A stretch of DNA of 30,408 nt from Nitrososphaerota archaeon (GTDB lineage Archaea; Thermoproteota; Nitrososphaeria; Nitrososphaerales; Nitrosopumilaceae): assembly GCA_022564385.1 (NCBI GenBank), contig JADFLN010000004.1:1-30408 (forward strand). Reading direction: 5' to 3'. The translations under genes were made by a program, and so were the position numbers. This document shows, one piece after another, positions 17,805 to 26,261 of the stretch. Under the pieces are notes generated by a model, which was not told the origin of the DNA, ran no database searches, and worked only from the letters and a program-made list of their open reading frames with translations. Positions within the stretch are counted from its first letter, which is position 1. Each line of letters opens with the position of its first letter.

Positions 17805-18521
17805 TTAATTTTTCCATTGCCATTTGTAATTCATGTATGAATCCAAACTTGTTTGGTCAAACACAATTACAGATAAATCAGAAAATTCTTTTCCTTCCAA
17901 ATCTTTCACAGTTCCTACAAAACTAGTTTCACTATCTGTTGTTATTGCCTCAAAAACATGAACTTTCATTTTATTAGTATCAAAGTTGTGCTCTCGAAGA
18001 TAAAGAGCTATCTCTGATGCCATAAAGTGTTTGTCTGGTTGGGTTGGCCAAGGTCTTGGAACTAAAATCACACTAAACCCATCAATTAACGCCTTTTGTA
18101 ATTCTAATTTCTTATCTTCGATCTGGGTTGTAACATGCATTGTAATTACTTTAGATTTATCAAGAGGAACTTGGGCTCTTGATGCAGCAACTTGAATCGA
18201 ACTAATACCCGGGATAATCTCAACCTTACCAAAAATTTCTATTAATCTATCTACAACTTCTGACTCTGAAAAATTCACATCTCCAGTAAATGGAATTACT
18301 AATGTTCTGTTGTCTAACTTAGGAAGAATTTTTTGATAAGATTCTTCCTGATCTTTCATAGTAATTTCATAGATCTCTTTTCCTTTAATCAGATTCTCTA
18401 TTATCTTTAGTGTGTATTTGTAACCAATTACAATATCACAATTCTGAACAATTTCTTTTACAATTTCAGTTACATATTTTGGTGAACCTGGTCCAACACC
18501 AACAGCATAAACTTTTCCCAA
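17805..18521 (-). CDS. cbiE: Cobalt-precorrin-7 C5-methyltransferase-like protein (CbiE), 238 aa
   Basis: A tetrapyrrole methylase of the cobalamin ring pathway, using S-adenosylmethionine. Recognised by VGVGPGSPKYVT at the N-terminus, FTGDVNFSES in place of the usual GDPxxY-type loop, and EIIPGISSIQVAASRAQVPL, which fits CbiE best within the family. Ammonia-oxidising thaumarchaea make cobalamin de novo, so the gene is expected, although no other cob genes are here. The start is TTG 18521, two bases after the stop of the upstream PH-like gene, implying translational coupling. The stop lies one base from the converging cupredoxin-like gene. Other methylases such as CbiF or CobA are less likely. 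Confidence 0.78.
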   Translation of the reverse strand: MGKVYAVGVGPGSPKYVTEIVKEIVQNCDIVIGYKYTLKIIENLIKGKEIYEITMKDQEESYQKILPKLDNRTLVIPFTGDVNFSESEVVDRLIEIFGKVEIIPGISSIQVAASRAQVPLDKSKVITMHVTTQIEDKKLELQKALIDGFSVILVPRPWPTQPDKHFMASEIALYLREHNFDTNKMKVHVFEAITTDSETSFVGTVKDLEGKEFSDLSVIVFDQTSLDSYMNYKWQWKN

Positions 18522-18523
18522 TT

Positions 18524-19015
18524 TTACTTCGTAAATATTTGCCTGTCTTTAATATATTGCACCCAAGGCTCCCAATCTACCTTCATGTATTTTGTAGGCT
18601 CTTTAGCAGGATATTTTACCCAATCTTGTGCTATTGCATATTGAAATTTTTCATGTTTTCCATTCTTTTCATATTCTAATAGTAATATACTTCCCCAAAC
18701 CTTTTCTTCAAAACTAATACTGGAAATATCATCAAACGCTAATTCAATATTTTTTTTATTTTCTAAATCATTCATTAGTTCTTCTTCATCATAACCATCA
18801 TGACGAATCATTGTATTCTTTGATTTAAGAAAATTAATTACCTGTCTTTGAATAATAGCCTTCCACCATTTCATCATGGATTCTGTTTTATGTACAAACA
18901 TCAAGTGTTTGTCAGTTAGCAGTAACATACCCTCCTTTCCACCAATTGAAAAGAATTTTTTAGACTCTCGCCATACTGAAACTAGATGTGCCTGAATCTT
19001 CTCATCAGATTGCAT
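18524..19015 (-). CDS. Hypothetical PH/GRAM-like protein, 163 aa
   Basis: No named family. The opening IGGKEGMLLLTDKHLMFVHK, an interruption of charged helix, and then LAFDDISSISFEEKVWGSILLLEY resemble a bacterial PH/GRAM-like domain, in which a strand ending in LTDKxL precedes an I-x-x-I-x-x-I/S strand. The C-terminus is rich in Trp and Lys (VDWEPWVQYIKD). It has no signal peptide or membrane span. ATG start at 19015. It is followed after two bases by cbiE, so both are probably on one mRNA, but nothing in it suggests a cobalamin role. Confidence 0.75.
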   Translation of the reverse strand: MQSDEKIQAHLVSVWRESKKFFSIGGKEGMLLLTDKHLMFVHKTESMMKWWKAIIQRQVINFLKSKNTMIRHDGYDEEELMNDLENKKNIELAFDDISSISFEEKVWGSILLLEYEKNGKHEKFQYAIAQDWVKYPAKEPTKYMKVDWEPWVQYIKDRQIFTK

Positions 19016-19088
19016 GTCGGTTGATTTACTTAGCTTTGTTAAAAACTAATACAATTGGCTTTTAAGGAAGACATTTTCTCAAAAATTA

Positions 19089-20627
19089 TTGAATAATATA
19101 CTTGTGATGATTGTAGTTTCATTACTTTTAGTTATTGTAGGAAATCAGGCATTTGCACAAATGGCAGAATTTACAGAAACTAAAATACTTGATCCTATAG
19201 TTATTTTAGAGACCAATCTTGGAAATCTCACAATAGAATTTTTCCATAACGATGCACCAAATCACGTTCAAAATTTTATAAAATTATCACTGTCTGGATT
19301 TTATGATGAAACTATCTTTCATAGAATAATTCCTGGATTTATGATTCAGGGTGGTGATCCAAATACAATTAGTGGTGATCCAAGTACTTGGGGAACTGGA
19401 GGCCCAAACGAAAGAGTAGATGCTGAATTTAATACAATCAAACATAATCGTGGAATTGTTTCGATGGCAAGATCAGCTGATCCAAATAGTGGCGGTTCCC
19501 AATTTTTTATAATTCATAAAGATTCAAACTTCCTTGATGAACAGTATACAGTATTTGGTAGAATTGTAACTGCAGAAAGTTTTGAAACACTTGATAAAAT
19601 TGCAGCAGTTCAAACAGGAGTAAGTGATAGACCAATAGACGTAGAACAAGTTAAAATCACAAAGGTTACAATCGTTAATCGTTCTGAGGTTTCAAATCTT
19701 CTTGAATTATCACCACCTGAACGTACACAATCCACCATAACTCCATCATCTGGCAATCAAAAATTTGAAAGCATTGAACTTGGAATTACATTAAGTTTTC
19801 CTGAGGGTTGGGATAGAATTGATAAAACACAAGAAAATTCTTCCTATATAGCTGCAATAGGACCAAAAGTAGGAATGACGAATCCAGTAATTTCGTTAAC
19901 AGTTCAACAAACTAATCAAAGAACTTTCGATGATCTTGTTTCTGAAAATAATAAAAGATTAAAGGAATCTACAGAGTTAGGAAACTTGAATATAATTTCA
20001 CAGGAAAAGACAACTATCAATGGTAATCAAGCATATGTAACTAACGCAGAAGGACTGTTTTCACCCAATAGTGAAAATTTCGATGTAAAATTTAAAGAAA
20101 TTTTGATTTATGATATTGAAAAATTTTATACATTTGCATATAGTAATAGTATAGATAATTTTGATTCTCAACTTCCAAGATTTGAAGAAACAATTGATTC
20201 CTTTAAAATATTTTTTAAAGATTCCACAACAGATGAATCCATTGAAGATGGGGGAGGATGTTTAATTGCAACTGCCACCTTTGGCTCTGAATTAGCACCA
20301 CAAGTTCAACAACTTAGAGAGTTAAGGGATAATATTATTTTATCAACAGAATCTGGAACTGCATTTATGACAGGATTTAATCAATTCTATTACTCATTTT
20401 CACCAACAATTGCTGATTTGGAACGTGAATATCCTGTTTTCAAACAAGTTGTTAAACTCTCAATTACTCCAATGTTATCTACATTATCAATTTTAAACTA
20501 TGCAGAGATTGACTCTGAAGAAGAAATCATATCTTATGGAATTGGAATAATCTTAATGAATGTAGGAATGTATTTTGTAGCTCCTACAATAATTATCTAT
20601 AAAATTAAAAAACAACTAATGAAATAG
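19089..20627 (+). CDS. Exported cyclophilin-type PPIase fused to a PsbP-like domain and CFI-box C-terminus, 512 aa
   Basis: A multi-domain exported protein. A signal peptide or anchor (ending near QAFAQ) is followed by a cyclophilin domain (about residues 35-195) with the active-site run FHRIIPGFMIQGGDP and GGSQFFI, so prolyl isomerase activity is likely. Residues about 220-370 form a PsbP/DUF1795-like domain (LGITLSFPEGWDRI). Then comes GGGCLIATATFGSELAPQ near 390, a CFI-box of the type seen in exported thaumarchaeal proteins, then further hydrophobic helices, the last at about 480-503. The start is TTG 19089, GTG 19104 or ATG 19107, all in frame. It would fold or protect proteins at the outer face of the membrane. 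It ends four bases from ndh. Confidence 0.88.
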   Translation: MNNILVMIVVSLLLVIVGNQAFAQMAEFTETKILDPIVILETNLGNLTIEFFHNDAPNHVQNFIKLSLSGFYDETIFHRIIPGFMIQGGDPNTISGDPSTWGTGGPNERVDAEFNTIKHNRGIVSMARSADPNSGGSQFFIIHKDSNFLDEQYTVFGRIVTAESFETLDKIAAVQTGVSDRPIDVEQVKITKVTIVNRSEVSNLLELSPPERTQSTITPSSGNQKFESIELGITLSFPEGWDRIDKTQENSSYIAAIGPKVGMTNPVISLTVQQTNQRTFDDLVSENNKRLKESTELGNLNIISQEKTTINGNQAYVTNAEGLFSPNSENFDVKFKEILIYDIEKFYTFAYSNSIDNFDSQLPRFEETIDSFKIFFKDSTTDESIEDGGGCLIATATFGSELAPQVQQLRELRDNIILSTESGTAFMTGFNQFYYSFSPTIADLEREYPVFKQVVKLSITPMLSTLSILNYAEIDSEEEIISYGIGIILMNVGMYFVAPTIIIYKIKKQLMK

Positions 20628-20631
20628 AATT

Positions 20632-21990
20632 TTACCAAACATCATCTACTTCATCAAGCAGTTTGTATTCTTTCTCTGTCTCATGCTTCACTAGCTTTAG
20701 TCGAGAAATATCTCTATCAAAGAACAAATCTATTGTCCAATCAAGGAATACTCGTAGTTTTTTATCAAATGTGGGAATTTTTGAAAGATAGACATTTCTC
20801 CAAATCAACCATGCCCAAAATCCTGAAATATTCATTCCTAAAAATGTAGCAATTCCTGACCTCTTACCAATAATTGCCATTTGTCCCCTAGAATGATATA
20901 CAAATTTTTCTTTTTGTAAATTTTTAATTAACGCCTTTAAATTTTTTGCAGCCGTTCTTGCTTGGGCTTCAGCAATTTGTGCAGTTGGAGGAAATGGTCT
21001 TTGTGTTTTAGGATCTAAAAAGAATGCACAATCTCCAACTGCAAAAACCCCTGGAAAGTCTTGAACCTCAAGATAATCATTAGTAATGAGTTTACCTTTC
21101 TCAGTTTTGAACATTGATCTCCTGATTGTGTTAACTGGCGTTACCCCTGCAGTCCAAACCAAAGTCTTTGTTCTAATTGCATTTGTCTCTGGGTTATCCA
21201 TTGAATTTTTTGGATTCTCATCTAATGATTTTGTGGTAACCTCATTTCCATCAAAACTAGTTACTGCTGTTTTTAACCTGATATCAATTCCTCTTTCTGT
21301 CATCTTCTCTTTTGCAAATTCTGCTAGTTTTTGATCAAATCCTGGTAAAATCATTGGTAATGCTTCTAACACAATAACTTTAAGATCTTTTTTGTGAATA
21401 GTATGATAGTGTTTTCGTGCATCCAAAATTAGATCCATCAACTCACCAGCAGTTTCAATTCCTGCAAAACCACCTCCTACCACAACAAAATTCAACAAGC
21501 TTTTTCGAAGAATTGGGTCAGTCTCGTTTTCAGCCTGTTCAAACATATCAATAACTCTGTTTCTTAACATTACAGCATCATTGAGTGTCTTCATGGTATA
21601 GGCATTTTTTTCCACATCTGCCATTCCAAAAAAGTTCGTCTCACTACCAAGCGCTACTATCAGAAAATCATAATGAATTGATATACTTCTTTTATCTCCA
21701 GTTCCCCATAAAGTTACTAATTTTCCATATGGATCAATGTTTTTGATTCTACCTTCATAGAACTTTGTTTTCTTGCAGATGGTTCTAATAGGCATAACTA
21801 TGTGTCTGGTCTCAATCATCCCTGACGCTACTTGTGGCAACATTGGTGTAAATAACAGAAAATTATCTTCACTTACCATTACTAATTCTATTTCAGAATC
21901 ATCCCCAAATTCAGATTCTAATTTTCTAGCACATTCTACTCCTGCAAACCCGCCACCCAAAATCACAACCTTCTTCTTATTTCTAACCAA
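20632..21990 (-). CDS. ndh: Type II NADH dehydrogenase-like FAD oxidoreductase, 452 aa
   Basis: Two-dinucleotide-binding-domain flavoprotein. The FAD site VVILGGGFAGVECA is near residues 8-21, the second nucleotide site VVVGGGFAGIETAGEL near 167-182, and the C-terminal FAD motif FAVGDCAFF near 315. An amphipathic C-terminal part (FWAWLIWRNVYLSKIP, about 400-415) fits monotopic membrane attachment. NDH-2 passes electrons from NAD(P)H to quinone without pumping protons; sulphide:quinone oxidoreductase is a related alternative, but I do not see its conserved cysteine pair. The start is TTG at 21990. A TATA-like CTTATAGC on the minus strand at about 22023-22030 lies 33-40 bp upstream. Confidence 0.88.
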   Translation of the reverse strand: MVRNKKKVVILGGGFAGVECARKLESEFGDDSEIELVMVSEDNFLLFTPMLPQVASGMIETRHIVMPIRTICKKTKFYEGRIKNIDPYGKLVTLWGTGDKRSISIHYDFLIVALGSETNFFGMADVEKNAYTMKTLNDAVMLRNRVIDMFEQAENETDPILRKSLLNFVVVGGGFAGIETAGELMDLILDARKHYHTIHKKDLKVIVLEALPMILPGFDQKLAEFAKEKMTERGIDIRLKTAVTSFDGNEVTTKSLDENPKNSMDNPETNAIRTKTLVWTAGVTPVNTIRRSMFKTEKGKLITNDYLEVQDFPGVFAVGDCAFFLDPKTQRPFPPTAQIAEAQARTAAKNLKALIKNLQKEKFVYHSRGQMAIIGKRSGIATFLGMNISGFWAWLIWRNVYLSKIPTFDKKLRVFLDWTIDLFFDRDISRLKLVKHETEKEYKLLDEVDDVW

Positions 21991-22058
21991 TTGTGCCCTT
22001 TTTACAGATTGAGTGAATATATGCTATAAGAAAAATTTTCACTAAAATTACAGGATTG

Positions 22059-22724
22059 TTATGTTCTCATAATATCTGAATGTAATATATCATATGCCCT
22101 TGATGAATCCTTTTCATGAAGAATGATAGTGATGCTGTCTTGGCTGAAAAATGCATTTTCTAGCTCAATTCCATTGGTATGTAATACTTCAGCAACATAA
22201 GAAACCACATCTGTTTGATTCTGAGATGTTGGTATTGAGATTCTAATCTTTGCAAGACCCGTATTGAATATATCATCTTTGTTTGAAATATTTTCAAATA
22301 TCTGTCTGATGTCTTCCACATCTTCTGTTAGGAATCTAAAAGAATCAGATAATCTGAAAAATTCATAATTGTTTGTTATCTTGGAGAATCTTTCTAAAAT
22401 CATTATAGGATCAATTTTATTTGAATCATTTATTGAAAATTTAATATCCATAATTCCATCAGTTAAAGACAACCTGGCATTTCTCAAAACTGGTTCTTCT
22501 TTCATCTCTTCTTTGGTTTCAAATGAATCTGCATATCGTTTTATTGCAACTACCACTGTATTGAGATTAACAGAATTTCCTAGAATCTTCTCAATCTCTG
22601 GTTGAATCTTTACTGCTAATGCTGTATAGTTTATCACATCCATCTTCATACAATCATAAATCGAACGATTTCTGGTAATAATTTCCCTTACAACTTCAGG
22701 TATAGACATGCTTGAAACTCTCAT
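22059..22724 (-). CDS. ACT-like domain protein, 221 aa, unknown role
   Basis: The N-terminal 75 residues are helical and may form a DNA-binding or dimerisation unit (SIPEVVREIITRNRSIYDCM, then VNLNTVVVAIKRYAD). Residues about 85-145 and 150-221 look like two ACT-type beta-alpha-beta-beta-alpha-beta units, the second ending NGIELENAFFSQDSITIIL, like the ACT repeats of aspartokinases. No kinase domain is present, so it could be an amino-acid sensor. The start is ATG 22724, with ATG 22709 as an alternative. A TATA-like TATAAC-region at about 22743-22755 (minus) lies about 25 bp upstream. Divergent from hsp20. Confidence 0.72.
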   Translation of the reverse strand: MRVSSMSIPEVVREIITRNRSIYDCMKMDVINYTALAVKIQPEIEKILGNSVNLNTVVVAIKRYADSFETKEEMKEEPVLRNARLSLTDGIMDIKFSINDSNKIDPIMILERFSKITNNYEFFRLSDSFRFLTEDVEDIRQIFENISNKDDIFNTGLAKIRISIPTSQNQTDVVSYVAEVLHTNGIELENAFFSQDSITIILHEKDSSRAYDILHSDIMRT

Positions 22725-22799
22725 TAAATTATTATATTATGTCAGTTATATTAGGATTATGTAAGAAATCAGAGGAAATCAAGTAATCTTTATATAATG

Positions 22800-22812
22800 T
22801 CATATATATTAC
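22800..22812 (+). promoter_or_regulatory. TATA-like element of hsp20
   Basis: CATATATATTAC at 22801-22812 lies about 22 bp before the ATG at 22828; a second TATA-like TTTATATAATG is just upstream at 22790-22800. Two overlapping boxes may allow basal and stress promoters. Seen as sequence only. Confidence 0.45.
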
Positions 22813-22827
22813 ATATAGTAGATAAAT

Positions 22828-23319
22828 ATGACAATGTTCTTTGATAACGGATTTGATAGAATCTTCAGGAGTATGTCAAACACTTTTTTTAGTGTAGATG
22901 ACATTCTTGAGGGTTCCAAAGGAAATGGTTCTGGTCCATATTATTACGGTTATACAATAACTGTTGGTCCAGATGGAAAACCTGTTGTAAAGGAGTATGG
23001 AAGTGTCAAACCAGACCAACTTCAAACTTCTGATACAAGAGAACCAATTATAGACACAATTGTCGATGAAAAAGAAAAAGTTGTAAAACTCATAGCTGAG
23101 ATGCCAGGAGTCGAAAAGGCTGATGTAAAAATTGTTGTAGAAAACAATATTGTAGATATTTCTGCAGAACACGACAAAAAGAAGTATCACGTACAAGTTT
23201 CATTACAACAAAAAGTTGATGAGAACTCTGCAAAAGCTTCTTACAAAAATGGAATTTTACAACTAATCTTTAAGATAGTTGAAGAAAAACCAAAAGGCAA
23301 AACAGTGGAGGTTGAATAA
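22828..23319 (+). CDS. hsp20: Small heat shock protein, Hsp20/alpha-crystallin family, 163 aa
   Basis: Holdase chaperone that binds unfolding proteins and forms large oligomers. The alpha-crystallin domain spans about residues 72-163, with EMPGVEKADVKIVVENNIVDI and the later ASYKNGILQLIF, the latter matching the conserved NGxL strand. The N-terminal arm is short and Phe/Gly-rich. I see no C-terminal I-x-I tail motif; VEVE at the end may take that place. ATG 22828 is preferred, with ATG 22834 two codons in. It lies 28 bp upstream of cdc48 on the same strand, with an intervening T8 tract, so coupling of the two is possible but uncertain. Confidence 0.92.
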   Translation: MTMFFDNGFDRIFRSMSNTFFSVDDILEGSKGNGSGPYYYGYTITVGPDGKPVVKEYGSVKPDQLQTSDTREPIIDTIVDEKEKVVKLIAEMPGVEKADVKIVVENNIVDISAEHDKKKYHVQVSLQQKVDENSAKASYKNGILQLIFKIVEEKPKGKTVEVE

Positions 23320-23329
23320 CCTCTTCTTA

Positions 23330-23337
23330 TTTTTTTT
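23330..23337 (+). terminator. T8 tract between hsp20 and cdc48
   Basis: Eight T in a row 10 bp after the hsp20 stop, in a TTCTTATTTTTTTT context, can terminate archaeal transcription. It may attenuate read-through into cdc48, whose own promoter is not obvious. Confidence 0.4.
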
Positions 23338-23347
23338 AGATGATAAT

Positions 23348-25483
23348 ATGACTAAACTTGTTTTAAAAATAGATGAAATTCCACAACAACATGTTGGAAG
23401 AGGTAGAGCAATTGTTGATCCTAAAATAATTGAAGATCAAAAATGGAGCACTGGCCAAATTTTAGAATTAACATATAATAAAAAAACACATGTTAAACTC
23501 TGGTCAGGTACCACTGAAGAATATGGAGCGGGAGTTATTAAGATAGATGGAATTACTAGACAAAATATTGGAGCTGGAATTGGTGATAAAATTTCATTAA
23601 AATCCGTTGAAACTGCAAACGCTGAACAGATTATCTTATCTCCAACTGAAAAGATTGCAGCAGAAGGATTACAAGAATATATGATTTACAACTATCTTAA
23701 TCATGTCTTTACCACAGGAGATTCAATATCTCTAAACACACAGATGGGAAGTAGAGTTCAGTTTGTTATAACTAGTACCAAACCCTCAAAACCAGTTATT
23801 GTTACTGAGAAGACAGTCTTTAAACTTGGAGCAATGACAAAAGCAATTGATGCATCTGTTCCAAGAATAACATATGATGAACTTGGAGGTCTAAAAAATG
23901 AGATTCTAAAGATTCGTGAGATGGTTGAATTACCAATGAGACACCCAGAATTATTTGACAAAATAGGTGTAGAAGCACCAAAAGGCGTCTTACTATATGG
24001 ACCACCAGGTACAGGAAAGACTCTACTTGCAAAGGCAGTTGCAGGAGAAACTAATGCTCACTTTATCTCACTTAGTGGTCCTGAAATTATGGGCAAGTAT
24101 TACGGTGAAAGTGAAGAGAAACTAAGAGAAATCTTTACACAAGCTGAAGAAAACTCCCCTAGTATTATTTTCATTGATGAAATTGATTCTATTGCTCCAA
24201 AGAGAGATGAAGTATCAGGTGATGTTGAAAAGAGAATAGTTGCTCAACTTTTGACATTAATGGACGGTATGAAATCTAGAGGAAAAGTTGTAGTGATTGC
24301 AGCTACTAATAGACCAGACTCAATTGATCCTGCACTAAGAAGACCAGGCAGATTTGATAGAGAAATTGAAATTGGAATTCCTGATGATAAGGAAAGATTT
24401 GAGATTCTCTCAATTCATACACGTGGTATGCCAATTGACGAGAAAGTGGATCTTGAACAAATCTCAAAAAGTACACATGGATTTGTAGGAGCTGATTTAG
24501 AAGCATTGTCCAAAGAAGCTGCTATGAGATCATTACGTAGAATTCTTCCTGAGATTGATCTTGATGAAGAGAAAGTTTCTTCTGAAATTCTTCAAAAGAT
24601 CCAGATTACTAGTGAAGACTTTAGAGATGCATTAAAAGAAGTAAGACCAAGTGCACTTAGAGAAGTCCAAGTCCAAATTCCAGATGTTAGTTGGGATGAT
24701 GTTGGAGGTCTAGATCAATTAAAAGAAGAACTTTGCGAGGCAATTGAATGGCCTATTAAATACAAAGAAGCCTTTGATTATGTTAATGTAGAAACTCCAA
24801 AGGGAATTCTACTGTATGGTAAACCTGGAACTGGTAAAACTTTGATTGCAAAAGCAGTCGCAAAAATGACCGAGTCTAACTTTATCAGCATTAAAGGTCC
24901 AGAACTACTCTCAAAATGGGTTGGTGAATCTGAAAAAGGGATAAGAGAAATTTTCAGAAAAGCACGACAAGTAGCACCATGTATTATCTTCTTCGATGAG
25001 ATTGATGCACTTGTTCCACGAAGAGGTAGTGGAAGCTCTGGCTCGCATGTTTCAGAAAATGTAGTCTCACAAATTTTAACTGAGATTGATGGACTTGAAG
25101 AACTACACAATGTCTTGATAATTGGTGCAACTAACCGACTAGATATTGTAGATGAGGCACTATTAAGACCTGGTAGATTTGATAGAATTATTGAAGTTCC
25201 TAACCCTGATGTCAAGGGAAGACAACACATCTTTAAAATTCATACCAAAAAGAAGCCACTTGCAAATGATGTTAACATTGTAAAACTTGTAGAGTTGACA
25301 GATAGTTTTAATGGTGCAGAAATTGCCGCAGTTACAAATAGAGCAGCGATAACAGCTCTGAAGAGATATGTTGATGACAAGTCTCAAAATGTTAATGAGA
25401 TCAAGATAACCCAACAAGATCTGATTGATGCAGTAGATAAGGTAAAGCCTCGAAAAAAAGAGGCACTACTTATCAATCCATAA
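23348..25483 (+). CDS. cdc48: CDC48/VAT/p97-type AAA+ ATPase, 711 aa
   Basis: Hexameric unfoldase with an N domain (about residues 1-180) and two AAA modules. D1: Walker A GPPGTGKT at about 218-225, Walker B IIFIDEID at about 273-280, then ATNRPDSIDPALRRPGRFD. D2: Walker A GKPGTGKT at about 491-498, Walker B IIFFDEID near 543-550, then ATNRLDIVDEALLRPGRFD. The D2 P-loop has K where most CDC48 proteins have P. The C-terminus ends ALLINP, without the HbYX tail used to dock on the 20S proteasome. ATG 23348 (MTKLVLKIDE) is preferred; an upstream in-frame extension to 23279 overlaps hsp20 and reads through its end. It follows hsp20, a sensible proteostasis pair. Confidence 0.96.
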   Translation: MTKLVLKIDEIPQQHVGRGRAIVDPKIIEDQKWSTGQILELTYNKKTHVKLWSGTTEEYGAGVIKIDGITRQNIGAGIGDKISLKSVETANAEQIILSPTEKIAAEGLQEYMIYNYLNHVFTTGDSISLNTQMGSRVQFVITSTKPSKPVIVTEKTVFKLGAMTKAIDASVPRITYDELGGLKNEILKIREMVELPMRHPELFDKIGVEAPKGVLLYGPPGTGKTLLAKAVAGETNAHFISLSGPEIMGKYYGESEEKLREIFTQAEENSPSIIFIDEIDSIAPKRDEVSGDVEKRIVAQLLTLMDGMKSRGKVVVIAATNRPDSIDPALRRPGRFDREIEIGIPDDKERFEILSIHTRGMPIDEKVDLEQISKSTHGFVGADLEALSKEAAMRSLRRILPEIDLDEEKVSSEILQKIQITSEDFRDALKEVRPSALREVQVQIPDVSWDDVGGLDQLKEELCEAIEWPIKYKEAFDYVNVETPKGILLYGKPGTGKTLIAKAVAKMTESNFISIKGPELLSKWVGESEKGIREIFRKARQVAPCIIFFDEIDALVPRRGSGSSGSHVSENVVSQILTEIDGLEELHNVLIIGATNRLDIVDEALLRPGRFDRIIEVPNPDVKGRQHIFKIHTKKKPLANDVNIVKLVELTDSFNGAEIAAVTNRAAITALKRYVDDKSQNVNEIKITQQDLIDAVDKVKPRKKEALLINP

Positions 25484-25518
25484 AATAGTCTAAATACTAA
25501 GGATAATGACGTAAAACA

Positions 25519-25737
25519 ATGAAATTATATCTTGACTTTCAACCATGCCAAGAATGTAATATAATGATGGCTGAATTGAGTAGTCCTGAGATGTTATTTG
25601 CTGATGCAAAGACAAGAGCAGATGAATCAGCAAAATTTCTTAGACATTTAACATATAATCACAACGAAGTTGTTCAAGCTGTAATGAATGATCTTCCAAA
25701 ACAAAAAAGAAATCAAGAATTTGATTTCTTTAAATAA
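25519..25737 (+). CDS. Small conserved-looking hypothetical protein, 72 aa
   Basis: No family recognised. The N-terminus reads MKLYLDFQPCQECNIMM, with a CxxC pair (C10, C13) that could bind metal or act in redox; the rest is helical and charged, with three histidines and ending EFDFFK. Cytosolic, no signal peptide. CTAAATACT at 25490-25498 is a TATA-like element about 25 bp before the ATG at 25519, so it probably has its own leaderless promoter even though it follows cdc48 by 35 bp. A T-rich stretch (25738-25748) directly after the stop looks like its terminator. Confidence 0.7.
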   Translation: MKLYLDFQPCQECNIMMAELSSPEMLFADAKTRADESAKFLRHLTYNHNEVVQAVMNDLPKQKRNQEFDFFK

Positions 25738-25811
25738 TTTTCTTTTTCACTCAAAAATTAGTAATTATGTTCATATACAATATTATTGTAATATCTCTGT
25801 GAAATTAAAAA

Positions 25812-26249
25812 ATGAAAATTAGTTTTGTTATTAATTTAATTGTTGTACTTCTTTTAGTCAGTTCTTTGCAATTTACATTAGCATTTGAAACTCAGCAAGA
25901 ACCAGGTCCACCAAGAATTCCACAACCTTCTCCAGAGCCAGAACCAATTAGAACACCTGATCCTGATCCTGTCCCAGAACCATTTCCAAAAGATACTGAA
26001 TCAGATAAAATACAACGATTAACTGACGAAAATGACAAATTGAAAGAACAAAATACCAATCTTAAAGGACAAATATCAACTATAAAAAATGAAAAGCTAA
26101 GATTACAAACTGAAATATCTGAACTTAATGAGATTATTGAAAGTCTTAAAGAAATTACAATGGAGCAAGTTAGAGTAATAATGGATTTGGTAAATAAATT
26201 TAAAGATATATTATTTGAAAAAATATTTTTCCCTATAATTAATTTGTAA
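25812..26249 (+). CDS. Secreted Pro-rich coiled-coil protein, 145 aa
   Basis: A signal peptide covers about residues 1-24 (cleavage near LAFE). Residues about 27-60 are a proline/acidic tract with repeated P-x-P, PEP and DPDP units, a stiff spacer. Residues about 65-120 form a heptad coiled coil (IQRLTDENDKLKEQNTNLKG, then IEIS-type leucine heptads). The C-terminus is hydrophobic (FFPIINL) and may insert in or touch the membrane. No named family. It would act outside the cytoplasm, perhaps as a structural spacer; that is inference. Convergent with the TFB gene, with 12 bp between stops. Confidence 0.78.
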   Translation: MKISFVINLIVVLLLVSSLQFTLAFETQQEPGPPRIPQPSPEPEPIRTPDPDPVPEPFPKDTESDKIQRLTDENDKLKEQNTNLKGQISTIKNEKLRLQTEISELNEIIESLKEITMEQVRVIMDLVNKFKDILFEKIFFPIINL

Positions 26250-26261
26250 GATTTTTTCAGT

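Noticed and set aside
22876..23196. 106-aa minus-strand ORF within hsp20
   Set aside because: Phe/Tyr-rich antisense of the alpha-crystallin domain.
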